This document shows positions 51,341 through 59,883 of a DNA stretch of 64,000 bases, piece by piece. The first letter of the stretch is position 1; every line of letters starts with the position of its first letter. A model generated the notes under the pieces. The model ran no database searches, was not told where the DNA came from, and saw only the letters and a program-made list of their open reading frames with translations. Made by a program: the position numbers and the translations under genes. Source of the stretch: Candidatus Zixiibacteriota bacterium (lineage in GTDB: Bacteria; Zixibacteria; MSB-5A5; GN15; FEB-12); the NCBI GenBank assembly GCA_029860345.1, contig JAOUBJ010000004.1, forward strand, positions 266,943-330,942, read 5' to 3'.

Positions 51341-53779
51341 GTGAGACCGCATCTTGCCCTGCTTTTATTGATTCTGATCGTCGAACCAGTCGGCGCTCAG
51401 GTTAGTATCAGGATCGCCCGACCGACACCGGTACCCCTGGCCACACAAGTGACCATTCCTGTTTCGCTCGACAACCCTTTGGGCGATTTTGAGATGGGTG
51501 GATTTGACCTGCTGTTGACATACGACGCAGGCTTCACGTTTCAAACCGTGAACAGCGGTCAGCTTCTGGATAGTTGCGGATGGGAGTACTTCACACACCA
51601 ACATGGCGCTATTAACGATGTCCGCCTGGTGGCCATCGCCGACATCAACAACGGCCCCAACCATCCCACATGTTATGGCGACAGTGTGGGTACGCTGGCC
51701 GAATTGGTTCTGATAACGCCGTTCGATTCCTCCTATACCGGGACCTTTCTGCCCATTAGATGGATCTGGTACGATTGTGGCGACAACAGCGTGTCATCTC
51801 GCGGTGGCGACAGTTTGTGGATTTCAAAGGAAGTCTACGAATTCGACGGCACCGATGAATTCCCGATCTCGCAAGATACTTCGTTTCCCAGTCTGTTTGG
51901 AGCGCCCGAAATATGCCTCTATGAGGAGCAGGGCAATATCATTCGCCTCGTAGATTTTCACAACGGCGGCGTGATCGTTTCAGCCATAGATACCATACCA
52001 CCGGTGATCCAATGCTTCGAAAACATAATCGTCGACAACGAAACCGGACAGTGTGGAGCTGAGGTTACTTTTGATATCACCGCCGTCGATAATCTGCCGG
52101 GCGTGAGCATCCAGTGTCTTCCGCCGTCCGGTGCCTGGTTTGACATCGGTGTCACCGTTGTCACCTGCATAGCTACTGACATCGGCGGCAATGTCGACAG
52201 TTGCAATTTCCTGGTCACGGTGCGTGATGTTGAACCGCCTACATCGGTTTGTCCTCCGGATATGACGGTACCGACCGATCCCGGCATGTGCGGAGCCGTT
52301 GTGTATTTTACTCCGGCCGCTTTGGACAATTGTCCCGGGGCGATTGTATCGGCCACCCCGGCTTCCGGTTCGTACTTTGCCGAAGGCACCACCACGGTCG
52401 GATGTCTGGCCCGCGACAGTTCCGGAAATGTGAACGTCTGCTTCTTTGACATTACCGTCGTGGATACCGAGCCGCCGGGTAGCAACTGCCCGTCGGAAAT
52501 CACGGTTTTCAATGAACCGGGCGAGTGCTCGGCCGTTGTTGAGTTCGATGCGTCGGTCAGTGACAACTGTGAGGCATCGATACTATGTGCTCCCCCGTCG
52601 GGAGGCAGTTTCCCGGTCGGCAGTACCACCGTGACCTGTATTGCCGTCGATCGTACACAGAACGGTGACACCTGTTACTTTGACATCGTCGTGGTCGACA
52701 CGCAGCCCCCGATCCTTGAGATTACGAGTGACACCGTGGTGGCCAATAATCCAGGTGAATGTCACGCCGTTGTCTCGTTCGCCGCAAGCGCATCGGACAA
52801 CTGTCCCGGGGTTGAGATACTATTCGATCCCCCGCCGGGATCATTGTTTGGGATGGGCACGACAGCCGTCCAGGCCGTGGCAACCGACGCCTCCGGACTG
52901 GTCGACAGTGGACAGTTCAACGTGATCGTGGTTGACTTGGAACCGCCGGTCATACTCTGTCCGAGCGATGTTTCTGTGGTCAACGACTCCGGTTACTATG
53001 GTGCTGTTGTCCACGCTCACCTCTTTGCCAGTGACAACTGTAGCCAGGTGACGACTTCAACCGATCCGCCGTTCGGCACCCTCTTTGAGATCGGTACGAC
53101 CACCGTTACCGCGACGGCGATTGATTCTGCAGGCAACACCGACACCTGCTACTTCAACGTCACGGTTCTTCTCAACGATCCGGACAACGACAGCCTGCCC
53201 GACTGGGACGACAACTGTCCCTCCGTGTCAAATCCCGATCAGGACGATACCGACAGCGACAACATCGGCGATGCTTGCGACAACTGTCCCGACGCGGCCA
53301 ACGCTTCGCAGAGTGATAGTGACATTGATGACGTGGGAGACGCTTGCGACAATTGCCCGGAAGCAGCCAATGCCGACCAGGCCGATCTCGACAACGACAC
53401 AGTCGGTGATGCCTGTGACCCGTGCCCCAACGATCCGGCTAACGACGTCGATAGCGACACGGTGTGCGGCGATGTCGACAATTGTCCCCAGACACCGAAT
53501 GCGAATCAATCCGACACCGACAATGACGGCGTCGGCGACGCTTGTTGCTGCCTGCACCGAGGCGACATCGACCACCAGGGTGGCGCCTCACCTATCGACA
53601 TATCTGATTTGGTTTGGATGGTAGACTACATGTTTTCAGGCGGCCCGGCACCGGGCTGTCCGATAGAGTCCGATGTTGACGCCGGCGGCGGTTCATCGGT
53701 TGACATATCCGATTTGGTCTATCTCGTCGACTTCATGTTTTCAGGCGGCCCGCCGCCGCCGGTTTGCCCCACAATTTGA
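51341..53779 (+). CDS. Secreted protein with cohesin-like module, HYR repeats, TSP3 repeats and dockerin
   Basis: The 812-residue protein starts at GTG 51341, five bases after a GGAGG ribosome site, with signal peptide MRPHLALLLLILIVEPVGA. Residues of about 20-210 form a cohesin-like module (MGGFDLLLTYDAGF; SLWISKEVYEFDG; RLVDFHNGGVIV) homologous to one in the protein at 16483-19242. Five HYR (hyalin) repeats of about 80 residues follow, each with DTEPP or DNCP and TTTVTCIAxD-like strands. Thrombospondin-3 calcium repeats (DDTDSDNIGDACDNCPDA) and two dockerin-like loops (DISDLVWMVDYMFSGGPAP; DISDLVYLVDFMFSGGPPP) end it. It is probably structural or adhesive. Confidence 0.9.
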   Translation: MRPHLALLLLILIVEPVGAQVSIRIARPTPVPLATQVTIPVSLDNPLGDFEMGGFDLLLTYDAGFTFQTVNSGQLLDSCGWEYFTHQHGAINDVRLVAIADINNGPNHPTCYGDSVGTLAELVLITPFDSSYTGTFLPIRWIWYDCGDNSVSSRGGDSLWISKEVYEFDGTDEFPISQDTSFPSLFGAPEICLYEEQGNIIRLVDFHNGGVIVSAIDTIPPVIQCFENIIVDNETGQCGAEVTFDITAVDNLPGVSIQCLPPSGAWFDIGVTVVTCIATDIGGNVDSCNFLVTVRDVEPPTSVCPPDMTVPTDPGMCGAVVYFTPAALDNCPGAIVSATPASGSYFAEGTTTVGCLARDSSGNVNVCFFDITVVDTEPPGSNCPSEITVFNEPGECSAVVEFDASVSDNCEASILCAPPSGGSFPVGSTTVTCIAVDRTQNGDTCYFDIVVVDTQPPILEITSDTVVANNPGECHAVVSFAASASDNCPGVEILFDPPPGSLFGMGTTAVQAVATDASGLVDSGQFNVIVVDLEPPVILCPSDVSVVNDSGYYGAVVHAHLFASDNCSQVTTSTDPPFGTLFEIGTTTVTATAIDSAGNTDTCYFNVTVLLNDPDNDSLPDWDDNCPSVSNPDQDDTDSDNIGDACDNCPDAANASQSDSDIDDVGDACDNCPEAANADQADLDNDTVGDACDPCPNDPANDVDSDTVCGDVDNCPQTPNANQSDTDNDGVGDACCCLHRGDIDHQGGASPIDISDLVWMVDYMFSGGPAPGCPIESDVDAGGGSSVDISDLVYLVDFMFSGGPPPPVCPTI

Positions 53780-53868
53780 TCATTGACAGCGGGGTTGGTT
53801 TGTGCCAACCTGTCTTGTTCAGAGCAGCAACTGCTTGAGGATAGTATCCTTTTGTAAAGGAGTCAGCT

Positions 53869-54858
53869 ATGTTTCGTTTGCTATGTATCGTTGCAATGAT
53901 GTTCGCTTTGTTTGTCCCGTCAGTGGTCGCTACCGACGGTCCAGCAATCCCCCGCCGTCCCGTGCACACATATTCAATCGTGGCTTTCGACTCAGTCACC
54001 GGCCAGTTCGGCGCGGCTGTGCAGTCGCACTGGTTCAAAGTCGCGGATGTCATCTGGGCCAGATCGGGCGTTGGGGCGGTGGCCACGCAGTCGCTGGCTG
54101 ATTTCAACTACGGTCCCCTCGGTCTGGCCATGATGCAGGCGGGCAAGAGCGCTACACAAGCCATGGAGGGTGTACTGGCCAGCGATCCACAAAGTCGCGT
54201 GCGACAGGTGGCCATGATCGACAAAAACGGCCAAGCCTTAGCTCACACCGGGAGCCATTGCATCGACGAAGCGGGGCACCATGTCGGTCATCACTACTCG
54301 GTCCAGGCTAACCTGATGGAAAAAGCGACCGTCTGGCCGGCCATGGCCGAAGCATTCGAAAACAGCAATGGTGACTTAGCCGAACGGATGCTGGTCGCGC
54401 TTGAAGCGGCTCAGGCCGAGGGTGGCGATATTCGCGGTAAGCAGTCGGCGGCCTTGTTGGTGGTTAGCGGTGAACCGACCGGACGAGATTGGAGTGACCG
54501 GTTGTTCGATTTGCGCGTGGATGACTCACCTGAGCCGCTGGTTGAACTGCGCCGCCTGGTCAAAGTTGCGCGCGCCTATGAACACATGAACCAGGGAGAC
54601 TTGGCTATTGAAACCGGGGATTTCACGCGCGCCGAACGAGAGTACGGTATGGCCGCAACATTGGCCCCGGGAAACCTCGAGGTACGCTACTGGCAGGCCG
54701 TGACTTTGGTCGGTGTTGGTCAGACCGATATGGCCCTGCCGATTTTCAGAGATATCTTTGCCCAGGACAGTAAGTGGCGCGACCTGATCCCGCGGCTGGT
54801 AAAAGCAGAGTTGCTCCAAGCCGACAGTGCGGTGATTGAGAAGATCATGAAACAGTAA
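53869..54858 (+). CDS. Secreted DUF1028 (Ntn-hydrolase-like) protein with TPR-like C-terminus
   Basis: The 329-residue protein has signal peptide MFRLLCIVAMMFALFVPSVVA and an AAAGGAG ribosome site. The DUF1028 domain follows (HTYSIVAFDSVTGQFGAAVQS; GVGAVATQSLADFNYGPLGLAMMQAG; RGKQSAALLVVSG). This family is thought to have the Ntn-hydrolase fold, but its substrate is unknown. The C-terminal 100 residues (GDFTRAEREYGMAATLAPGNLEVRYW) look like a TPR pair, an addition beyond the core family. Its gene follows the HYR/dockerin gene by 90 bases and may be read from the same transcript. Confidence 0.85.
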   Translation: MFRLLCIVAMMFALFVPSVVATDGPAIPRRPVHTYSIVAFDSVTGQFGAAVQSHWFKVADVIWARSGVGAVATQSLADFNYGPLGLAMMQAGKSATQAMEGVLASDPQSRVRQVAMIDKNGQALAHTGSHCIDEAGHHVGHHYSVQANLMEKATVWPAMAEAFENSNGDLAERMLVALEAAQAEGGDIRGKQSAALLVVSGEPTGRDWSDRLFDLRVDDSPEPLVELRRLVKVARAYEHMNQGDLAIETGDFTRAEREYGMAATLAPGNLEVRYWQAVTLVGVGQTDMALPIFRDIFAQDSKWRDLIPRLVKAELLQADSAVIEKIMKQ

Positions 54859-54986
54859 ACACACAATTGTGAAACAGCCTTGCCCGGTGTTCGTACCGAT
54901 CAATGTTGACCAGATAGCGTAAGATAAAGACAAGCGGTGCAGCCAGACCACCGCCGCCCTGCCTCGTAATCGGAGACAATCGAGAG

Positions 54987-56246
54987 ATGAATGACATACG
55001 AATTATCCCCGAAGAGGACTTCGACAGGTTCTTCGATATCTTTCTCGACGCCTATCCCGGTATCCACTCCGGCTCGGCCGATGATAGAGAGAGACTCAAA
55101 CCAAGGTTCTTCCGCCGCCATGACGACCCCCGCGTTTCGCTGTGGGGTGTTTATCGCGATGGTGAGCTGGTGGGCGGTGCCCGGTTTTTCGACTTTGACA
55201 TGAACCTCCACGGAACCCGTGTTCTCACCGGCGGAATCGGCTGCGTGGCGGTCGATCTTTTGCACAAGCGTGAGCATGTTGCGCGCGATTTGATGCAGTT
55301 CTTTGGACAACACTACCGCGACCGCGGCGCACCGTTGACCTTGCTATGGTCGTTCCGACCCGACTTTTACAAACAGATGGGTTACGGGCTGGGCACACGA
55401 ATCAATCTCTACGAAATCAAGCCCGAGAACTTTCCCAAAGGTGACAGTAAAGAACACATCCGTTTCCTGACCAAAGAAGACATTCCGGCCATCAACGATT
55501 GCTACAATCGGTTCGTTGACCTTAGTCACGGGATGATCGAGGAAACCGTTCAGGCTCGCGAGATAGGTTGGGAACTTGGCGGCGGCGTCACAAGGTGGCT
55601 TGGATATGAGAAAGATGGACGTATTCTGGGCTATCTTACTTTCCGCTTTGTGAAAGGCGGTCATGACTCGTTCATCGATAACCAGATGCACGCGATATTG
55701 GCCGTATACGAAAGTCCCCGGGTACTGTCTCAGTTGCTGACGTTTTTGCATTCACAATTCGACCAGATCGGTCTGATCAAGCTGCGGACATTCGATGACA
55801 ACTTCCACCACCTTTTGAAGGACCCTCGCAACTCAAGTCGTAATCTGATTCCCTCGGTCTATCATGAAACGCACAAAAGCGGTACCGGGATCATGTATAG
55901 AATTGTTGATACCCAAAAGCTGTTTGAGCTTCTGGCCGACCACAATTTCGGATGGCAGAGTTGTAAACTCAAACTGACCACCGAAGACAGTTTCATGCCC
56001 GCCAACAACGGCAGTCTGGTGTTGCATTTTGATGGCGGCAAACCGCAACTTATGGCTTCCGATGCCGAGCACGATGTCGAACTGACTTTGAACGCGGCCG
56101 ATATGTCGTCGCTGATAATGGGTGCGATCGACCTTAAGAGTCTGTACGATTATAACCTGGCTGTGCTGTCGGACGACTCTTACCTTGACACCCTCCACAA
56201 ACTGTTTGCCGCCGACAGTCGCCCCATCTGCACCACGGACTTTTGA
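54987..56246 (+). CDS. Eis-like GNAT acetyltransferase with SCP2-type C-terminal domain
   Basis: The 419-residue protein has the layout of the Eis family: a GNAT domain (VYRDGELVGGARFFDF; GGIGCVAVDLLHKREHVARDLMQFF; FRPDFYKQMGYGLG), a second degenerate GNAT domain (SRKxLY-like EETVQAREIGWE to SQFDQIG), and a C-terminal sterol-carrier-like fold (LVLHFDGGKPQLMASDAEHDVELTLNAADMSSLIMG). Mycobacterial Eis acetylates aminoglycosides and proteins at lysines, but the substrate here is unknown. The C-terminal Phe matches the family habit of using the terminal carboxylate in catalysis. A GGAG site lies 11 bases before the ATG. Confidence 0.85.
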   Translation: MNDIRIIPEEDFDRFFDIFLDAYPGIHSGSADDRERLKPRFFRRHDDPRVSLWGVYRDGELVGGARFFDFDMNLHGTRVLTGGIGCVAVDLLHKREHVARDLMQFFGQHYRDRGAPLTLLWSFRPDFYKQMGYGLGTRINLYEIKPENFPKGDSKEHIRFLTKEDIPAINDCYNRFVDLSHGMIEETVQAREIGWELGGGVTRWLGYEKDGRILGYLTFRFVKGGHDSFIDNQMHAILAVYESPRVLSQLLTFLHSQFDQIGLIKLRTFDDNFHHLLKDPRNSSRNLIPSVYHETHKSGTGIMYRIVDTQKLFELLADHNFGWQSCKLKLTTEDSFMPANNGSLVLHFDGGKPQLMASDAEHDVELTLNAADMSSLIMGAIDLKSLYDYNLAVLSDDSYLDTLHKLFAADSRPICTTDF

Positions 56247-56339
56247 GGGGGGGTCCGACAAGGACTCCCCACTTGCGTTTCCGGGCGTTTCCCCCGTTAT
56301 TGTCTATACTGAAATAACAACCATCAGGAAAGGCGATTG

Positions 56340-58157
56340 ATGACTACCGATACCAAAACCAAGCCCAAGAAACTGCTCCAGCGCGAAGATGTAAACGACG
56401 GCCTCAAATGGAACCTGGCTGACATCTACGCCACCGAAGAGGCGTGGGAAGCAGATTTTTCAAAGGCGCAAGAGATACAGAAAAAAGCCCAGGCTTTCGC
56501 CGGGAAACTGGCCGAGTCACCGGCCACACTGTACGCCTGCCTGAAAACGCGCAGCGACCTGGGGCTGATCTGTTCAAGCCTCTATCAGTATGCGCATCTC
56601 AATCGCGATCTGGACAACCGCCAATCCAAATATCAGGCCATGAGCGACCGGGCGGCTATTCTGAACTCTGAAGCCTCGGCTGCTTTTTCGTTTATCGAAC
56701 CGGAACTGCTTCAGATCGACGAAACCAAACTGCTTGAAATGATCGAGCAACTAGATAAACCCGATGAGTACGACTTCTACATCAAAGAGCTGATCCGTAG
56801 CCGCAAGCATGTGCGCTCCGAAGAGGTCGAAGAGCTTCTGGCCCAGTCAACGGTTATGGCCCGCAGTTCCGAGTCGATCTTCACCATGCTCAACGACGCC
56901 GATCTCAAGTATCCGACCGTCAATGACGAAGACGGCAACGAAGTCATGCTTACCAAGCAGCGTTTCGCCAAGCTCATGGAGTCATCCAACCGTCGCGTTC
57001 GTCAAGAGGCGCATGCTGCCTTCTACTCGGTTTACAGCGATCACTTGAACACAACCGGCGCCGCCTTGGCCGGTGCTGTTAATCGTGATGTCTTTTACAG
57101 CCGCGCCCGCCGGTACGACAACTGTCTTGAGGCGGCCCTTGATGGTGACAATATTCCCGCCCGTGTGTATGAATCCCTGATTGAAACGACCGAGGCACAT
57201 CTGGATGGGTTGCATCACTATGTATCCCTGCGCAAACGACTGTTGAAACTGGATGAAATCAGGACCTTCGACCTGGTCTGCCCGCTCTTCCCCGAACGTG
57301 ATTACGAAGTACCATACGAGCAGGCCGTAGAGCAAACGATCCAGGCGTTGGAGCCGCTGGGACCTGCGTATGCGGAGATGCTGCAACACGGTTTTGGCTC
57401 ACGCTGGGTCGATGTGCGCGAGACCGAAGGAAAAGGGAGCGGCGCCTACAGTTGGGGTAACTACAGTTGCCATCCCTTTGTCTTGATGAACTACAACGAC
57501 ACTGTCGACAACATGTTCACCCTGGCGCACGAGATGGGCCACGCCCTGCACAGCTACTACTCCAATCAAAAACAGCCGTATCCAAAGTCGCAATACTCGA
57601 TTTTCGTGGCCGAGGTAGCATCTACTCTGAACGAAGGTCTCCTGGTGCAGCATCTTTTGTCCAAAGCGACCGATAAGCTCGATAAGTTGTACATTCTCAA
57701 CCGCCACGTCGACAACACGCTGGGGACATTTTTCAACCAGGTGATGTATGCGCACTTCGAACTGGAGATCCATCGGCGGGTAGAAAAGGGTGAGGCCTTG
57801 TCACCTGACTCAGTGAACGACTTATGGACCGAGTTGACGAAAAAGTACTTTGGACCCAATCTGTCGTTTGACGAACTGAGCGGTCTCAAGTGGAGCCGTG
57901 TGCCGCACTTCTATTTGAATTTCTACGTCTTTCAATATGCGACCTCGTATGCAGCCTCGCAGGCTATCCTGGATAAGTTCCTCGCCGGCGAAGAAGGATT
58001 GATCGAGAGATACCTCAAGTTGATCTCTTCCGGTGGTAACGATCATCCGATCGAACAACTCAAACTATGTGGTGTCGATATGACGACACCGGCCCCGGTC
58101 GAGGCGACACTTAAACTGTTCGCCGACCAGATTGACGAGATGGACCGCTTGACGTAA
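56340..58157 (+). CDS. pepF: Oligoendopeptidase F (M3B metallopeptidase)
   Basis: PepF is a cytoplasmic zinc peptidase that cuts oligopeptides of roughly 7-17 residues. The 605-residue protein has the N-terminal helical domain (WNLADIYATEEAWEADF) and the active site HEMGH (His397, His401), with the third ligand region in FVAEVASTLNEGLL. The C-terminal FYVFQYATSYAASQAI is also typical. The start is ATG 56340 with AAAGG upstream; a TTG three bases earlier is in frame. Length is normal for the family. It has no signal peptide. Confidence 0.95.
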   Translation: MTTDTKTKPKKLLQREDVNDGLKWNLADIYATEEAWEADFSKAQEIQKKAQAFAGKLAESPATLYACLKTRSDLGLICSSLYQYAHLNRDLDNRQSKYQAMSDRAAILNSEASAAFSFIEPELLQIDETKLLEMIEQLDKPDEYDFYIKELIRSRKHVRSEEVEELLAQSTVMARSSESIFTMLNDADLKYPTVNDEDGNEVMLTKQRFAKLMESSNRRVRQEAHAAFYSVYSDHLNTTGAALAGAVNRDVFYSRARRYDNCLEAALDGDNIPARVYESLIETTEAHLDGLHHYVSLRKRLLKLDEIRTFDLVCPLFPERDYEVPYEQAVEQTIQALEPLGPAYAEMLQHGFGSRWVDVRETEGKGSGAYSWGNYSCHPFVLMNYNDTVDNMFTLAHEMGHALHSYYSNQKQPYPKSQYSIFVAEVASTLNEGLLVQHLLSKATDKLDKLYILNRHVDNTLGTFFNQVMYAHFELEIHRRVEKGEALSPDSVNDLWTELTKKYFGPNLSFDELSGLKWSRVPHFYLNFYVFQYATSYAASQAILDKFLAGEEGLIERYLKLISSGGNDHPIEQLKLCGVDMTTPAPVEATLKLFADQIDEMDRLT

Positions 58158-58428
58158 TAAGCCCACACACAAACTGCGTCAGCCCGGCGAAAGAGCCTGT
58201 TGACAAACCCACACTTGTCGTCATTGCGAGGCACGTCTTGCGTGCCGCGGCAATCTCACTTCGCTATGTTACAAGTAGTATGAGATTGCCGCGCTCCCTT
58301 CGGTCGTTCGCAATGACTGGGATTTGGACTGATTCAACACCCCGGCGAAGGCCGGGGTCCAACCCCCATCCCAATCCACTGGAGGAATCGGCGGTGAATC
58401 CGCATTTGCTCAGAACTGAGGCAAAGGG
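58158..58428. repeat. Intergenic region with GTCATTGCGA inverted-repeat element
   Basis: The element at 58220-58317 has arms GTCATTGCGAG / TTCGCAATGAC and inner GGCAATCTCA / TGAGATTGCC, as at 10734-10867 but without the nested insert. The preceding TGTTGACAAACCCAC also resembles the sequence before the other copy. CCCCGGCGAAGGCCGGGGTC near 58340 is a separate palindrome. Confidence 0.85.
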
Positions 58429-59676
58429 ATGGTCGATACGCCTGCGGCTCCGATTCGGAGGTCAAGACCAACCAAACTCTTGTTCAACCCGGGGGAAGGT
58501 TTTGCCGATATATTCGGTATGAGCATCGAAACAAAGAAGCTATTAAAGAACATCCTCGCGACCCTGTACGGAATAGTGGCTCTACTGCTCCTTATCGCGA
58601 CGGCCTGGGTGCTGTTTACAGGCGGCGAAATCAAGGTGGTCCCGGCGGTTCCCGTGTTCTTCTCTGGTTTGTTGGCATACCTTGGGCTTTTCACAGCAAG
58701 CCTTGCCTACGGTCTCTGGAAATCGAAGAAGTGGGGCTACCGGCTGCACACCAACACGATGATTTTCCTGATTCCTCTCCTTTGTCTTTCCAGTATCAAA
58801 TTCGGTTTGATGCTTTGGCGACTAAAAGACCTCTTGCTCCTTTCGCTGCTTCTACTTGTCACCGCTTTGGCCATCGCTGCCCAGTGGTTTCTGCGTCGCA
58901 ATCGCGACGGTGTCTTGTTCCCGACCGGTTCAGTATCAAAAAGGGCGGCGGGAGCGGTTCGAGGGGCTCTGATAGTCCCGGTAGTACTCCTACTTCCAAT
59001 TCTGACCTTATCTTTGTTTAACACCGTCGAAATCCTCATTGGCCGCGATAGAGAGATGTTCGATAGCATTGAGAATGATCGGTTCCTGGTTGCTTCTTAC
59101 CGGTACAGTCCAAGCTCATTCCCGGAGGAACCGCATACAGTGGTAGTGGTTGACAAGCGGACCATTCTCAGGGCGGAGAAACCTCTGTACCGACCAATCT
59201 TGGTGGCTGATTACCGGCTGAGCTGGTACGACTCAACGACCTTCATATTCGGTCCACCTGGAAAGCACCGCGCGCGAGTTATCAATCTGCTGAACCCCCC
59301 CGCCCCGTCCAGCTTTGCGTATTGGTCCAGCAAGTGTAAACACGATCACCAACCAGACGATCCGACTGTAGACACCACTCTGGCCGAGAACGAGCGATAC
59401 GTCGTGACCACTCGTTCATCCCTTCCCGACTGTGCTGCAGGATGTGGCCCCAAGCGCTTGCTCTGCCGGGACAAGTTAGGTTCACCAGCGCAAGAGACGG
59501 TCCTTATTGAGGTCGCGGCGCTCGACTCTATTTCGGTGACATTTGCAGATTCCGCTGAATTGTCGGTGTTCGTTCGATTCAAAGATGGCCGCCGCCATTT
59601 GACCGAAGAGATAGGCTCGATCATCCACCACGACATCGATCTAAGCAGCCCACCCGCTGTGGCCGTTCAATACTAG
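58429..59676 (+). CDS. Hypothetical polytopic membrane protein
   Basis: I do not recognise this gene. The frame encodes up to 415 residues. Membrane helices are visible at GIVALLLLIATAWVLF, FFSGLLAYLGLFTASLAYGL, TMIFLIPLLCLSSIKFGLML, LLLLSLLLLVTALAIAAQWF and GALIVPVVLLLPILTLSLF. A soluble, probably periplasmic C-terminal domain of about 200 residues follows, with cysteines in LPDCAAGCGPKRLLC. The first ATG (58429) has AAAGGG directly against it, and its first 30 codons overlap repeat-rich sequence. ATG 58519 (MSIETKK) may be the real start. It stands alone. Confidence 0.6.
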   Translation: MVDTPAAPIRRSRPTKLLFNPGEGFADIFGMSIETKKLLKNILATLYGIVALLLLIATAWVLFTGGEIKVVPAVPVFFSGLLAYLGLFTASLAYGLWKSKKWGYRLHTNTMIFLIPLLCLSSIKFGLMLWRLKDLLLLSLLLLVTALAIAAQWFLRRNRDGVLFPTGSVSKRAAGAVRGALIVPVVLLLPILTLSLFNTVEILIGRDREMFDSIENDRFLVASYRYSPSSFPEEPHTVVVVDKRTILRAEKPLYRPILVADYRLSWYDSTTFIFGPPGKHRARVINLLNPPAPSSFAYWSSKCKHDHQPDDPTVDTTLAENERYVVTTRSSLPDCAAGCGPKRLLCRDKLGSPAQETVLIEVAALDSISVTFADSAELSVFVRFKDGRRHLTEEIGSIIHHDIDLSSPPAVAVQY

Positions 59677-59774
59677 CCCGTCAGTCTTTGACCCTCCAGT
59701 GTCGGTGGTCCACATCCCCCCGGGCTCCAGATACTGTCTCCCCGCCAGGTGTGCAGGAAAACCTGCGCTCCGCC

Positions 59775-59803
59775 TTGGCAAAAGGGCCTAAATTGCCTAT
59801 ATT
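59775..59803 (+). promoter_or_regulatory. Sigma70-like promoter for the YadA-head-like surface protein
   Basis: TTGGCA (59775-59780), a 17-base spacer and TATATT (59798-59803) lie 80 bases before the ATG at 59884. A GGAGG ribosome site follows at about 59872. Confidence 0.5.
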
Positions 59804-59883
59804 AACTTAGACTCGACGACAAGACGGACTTCACTAAGCAAAACACAAGCACCTACAAACCGGAATACTCCCGGAGGTTTATT

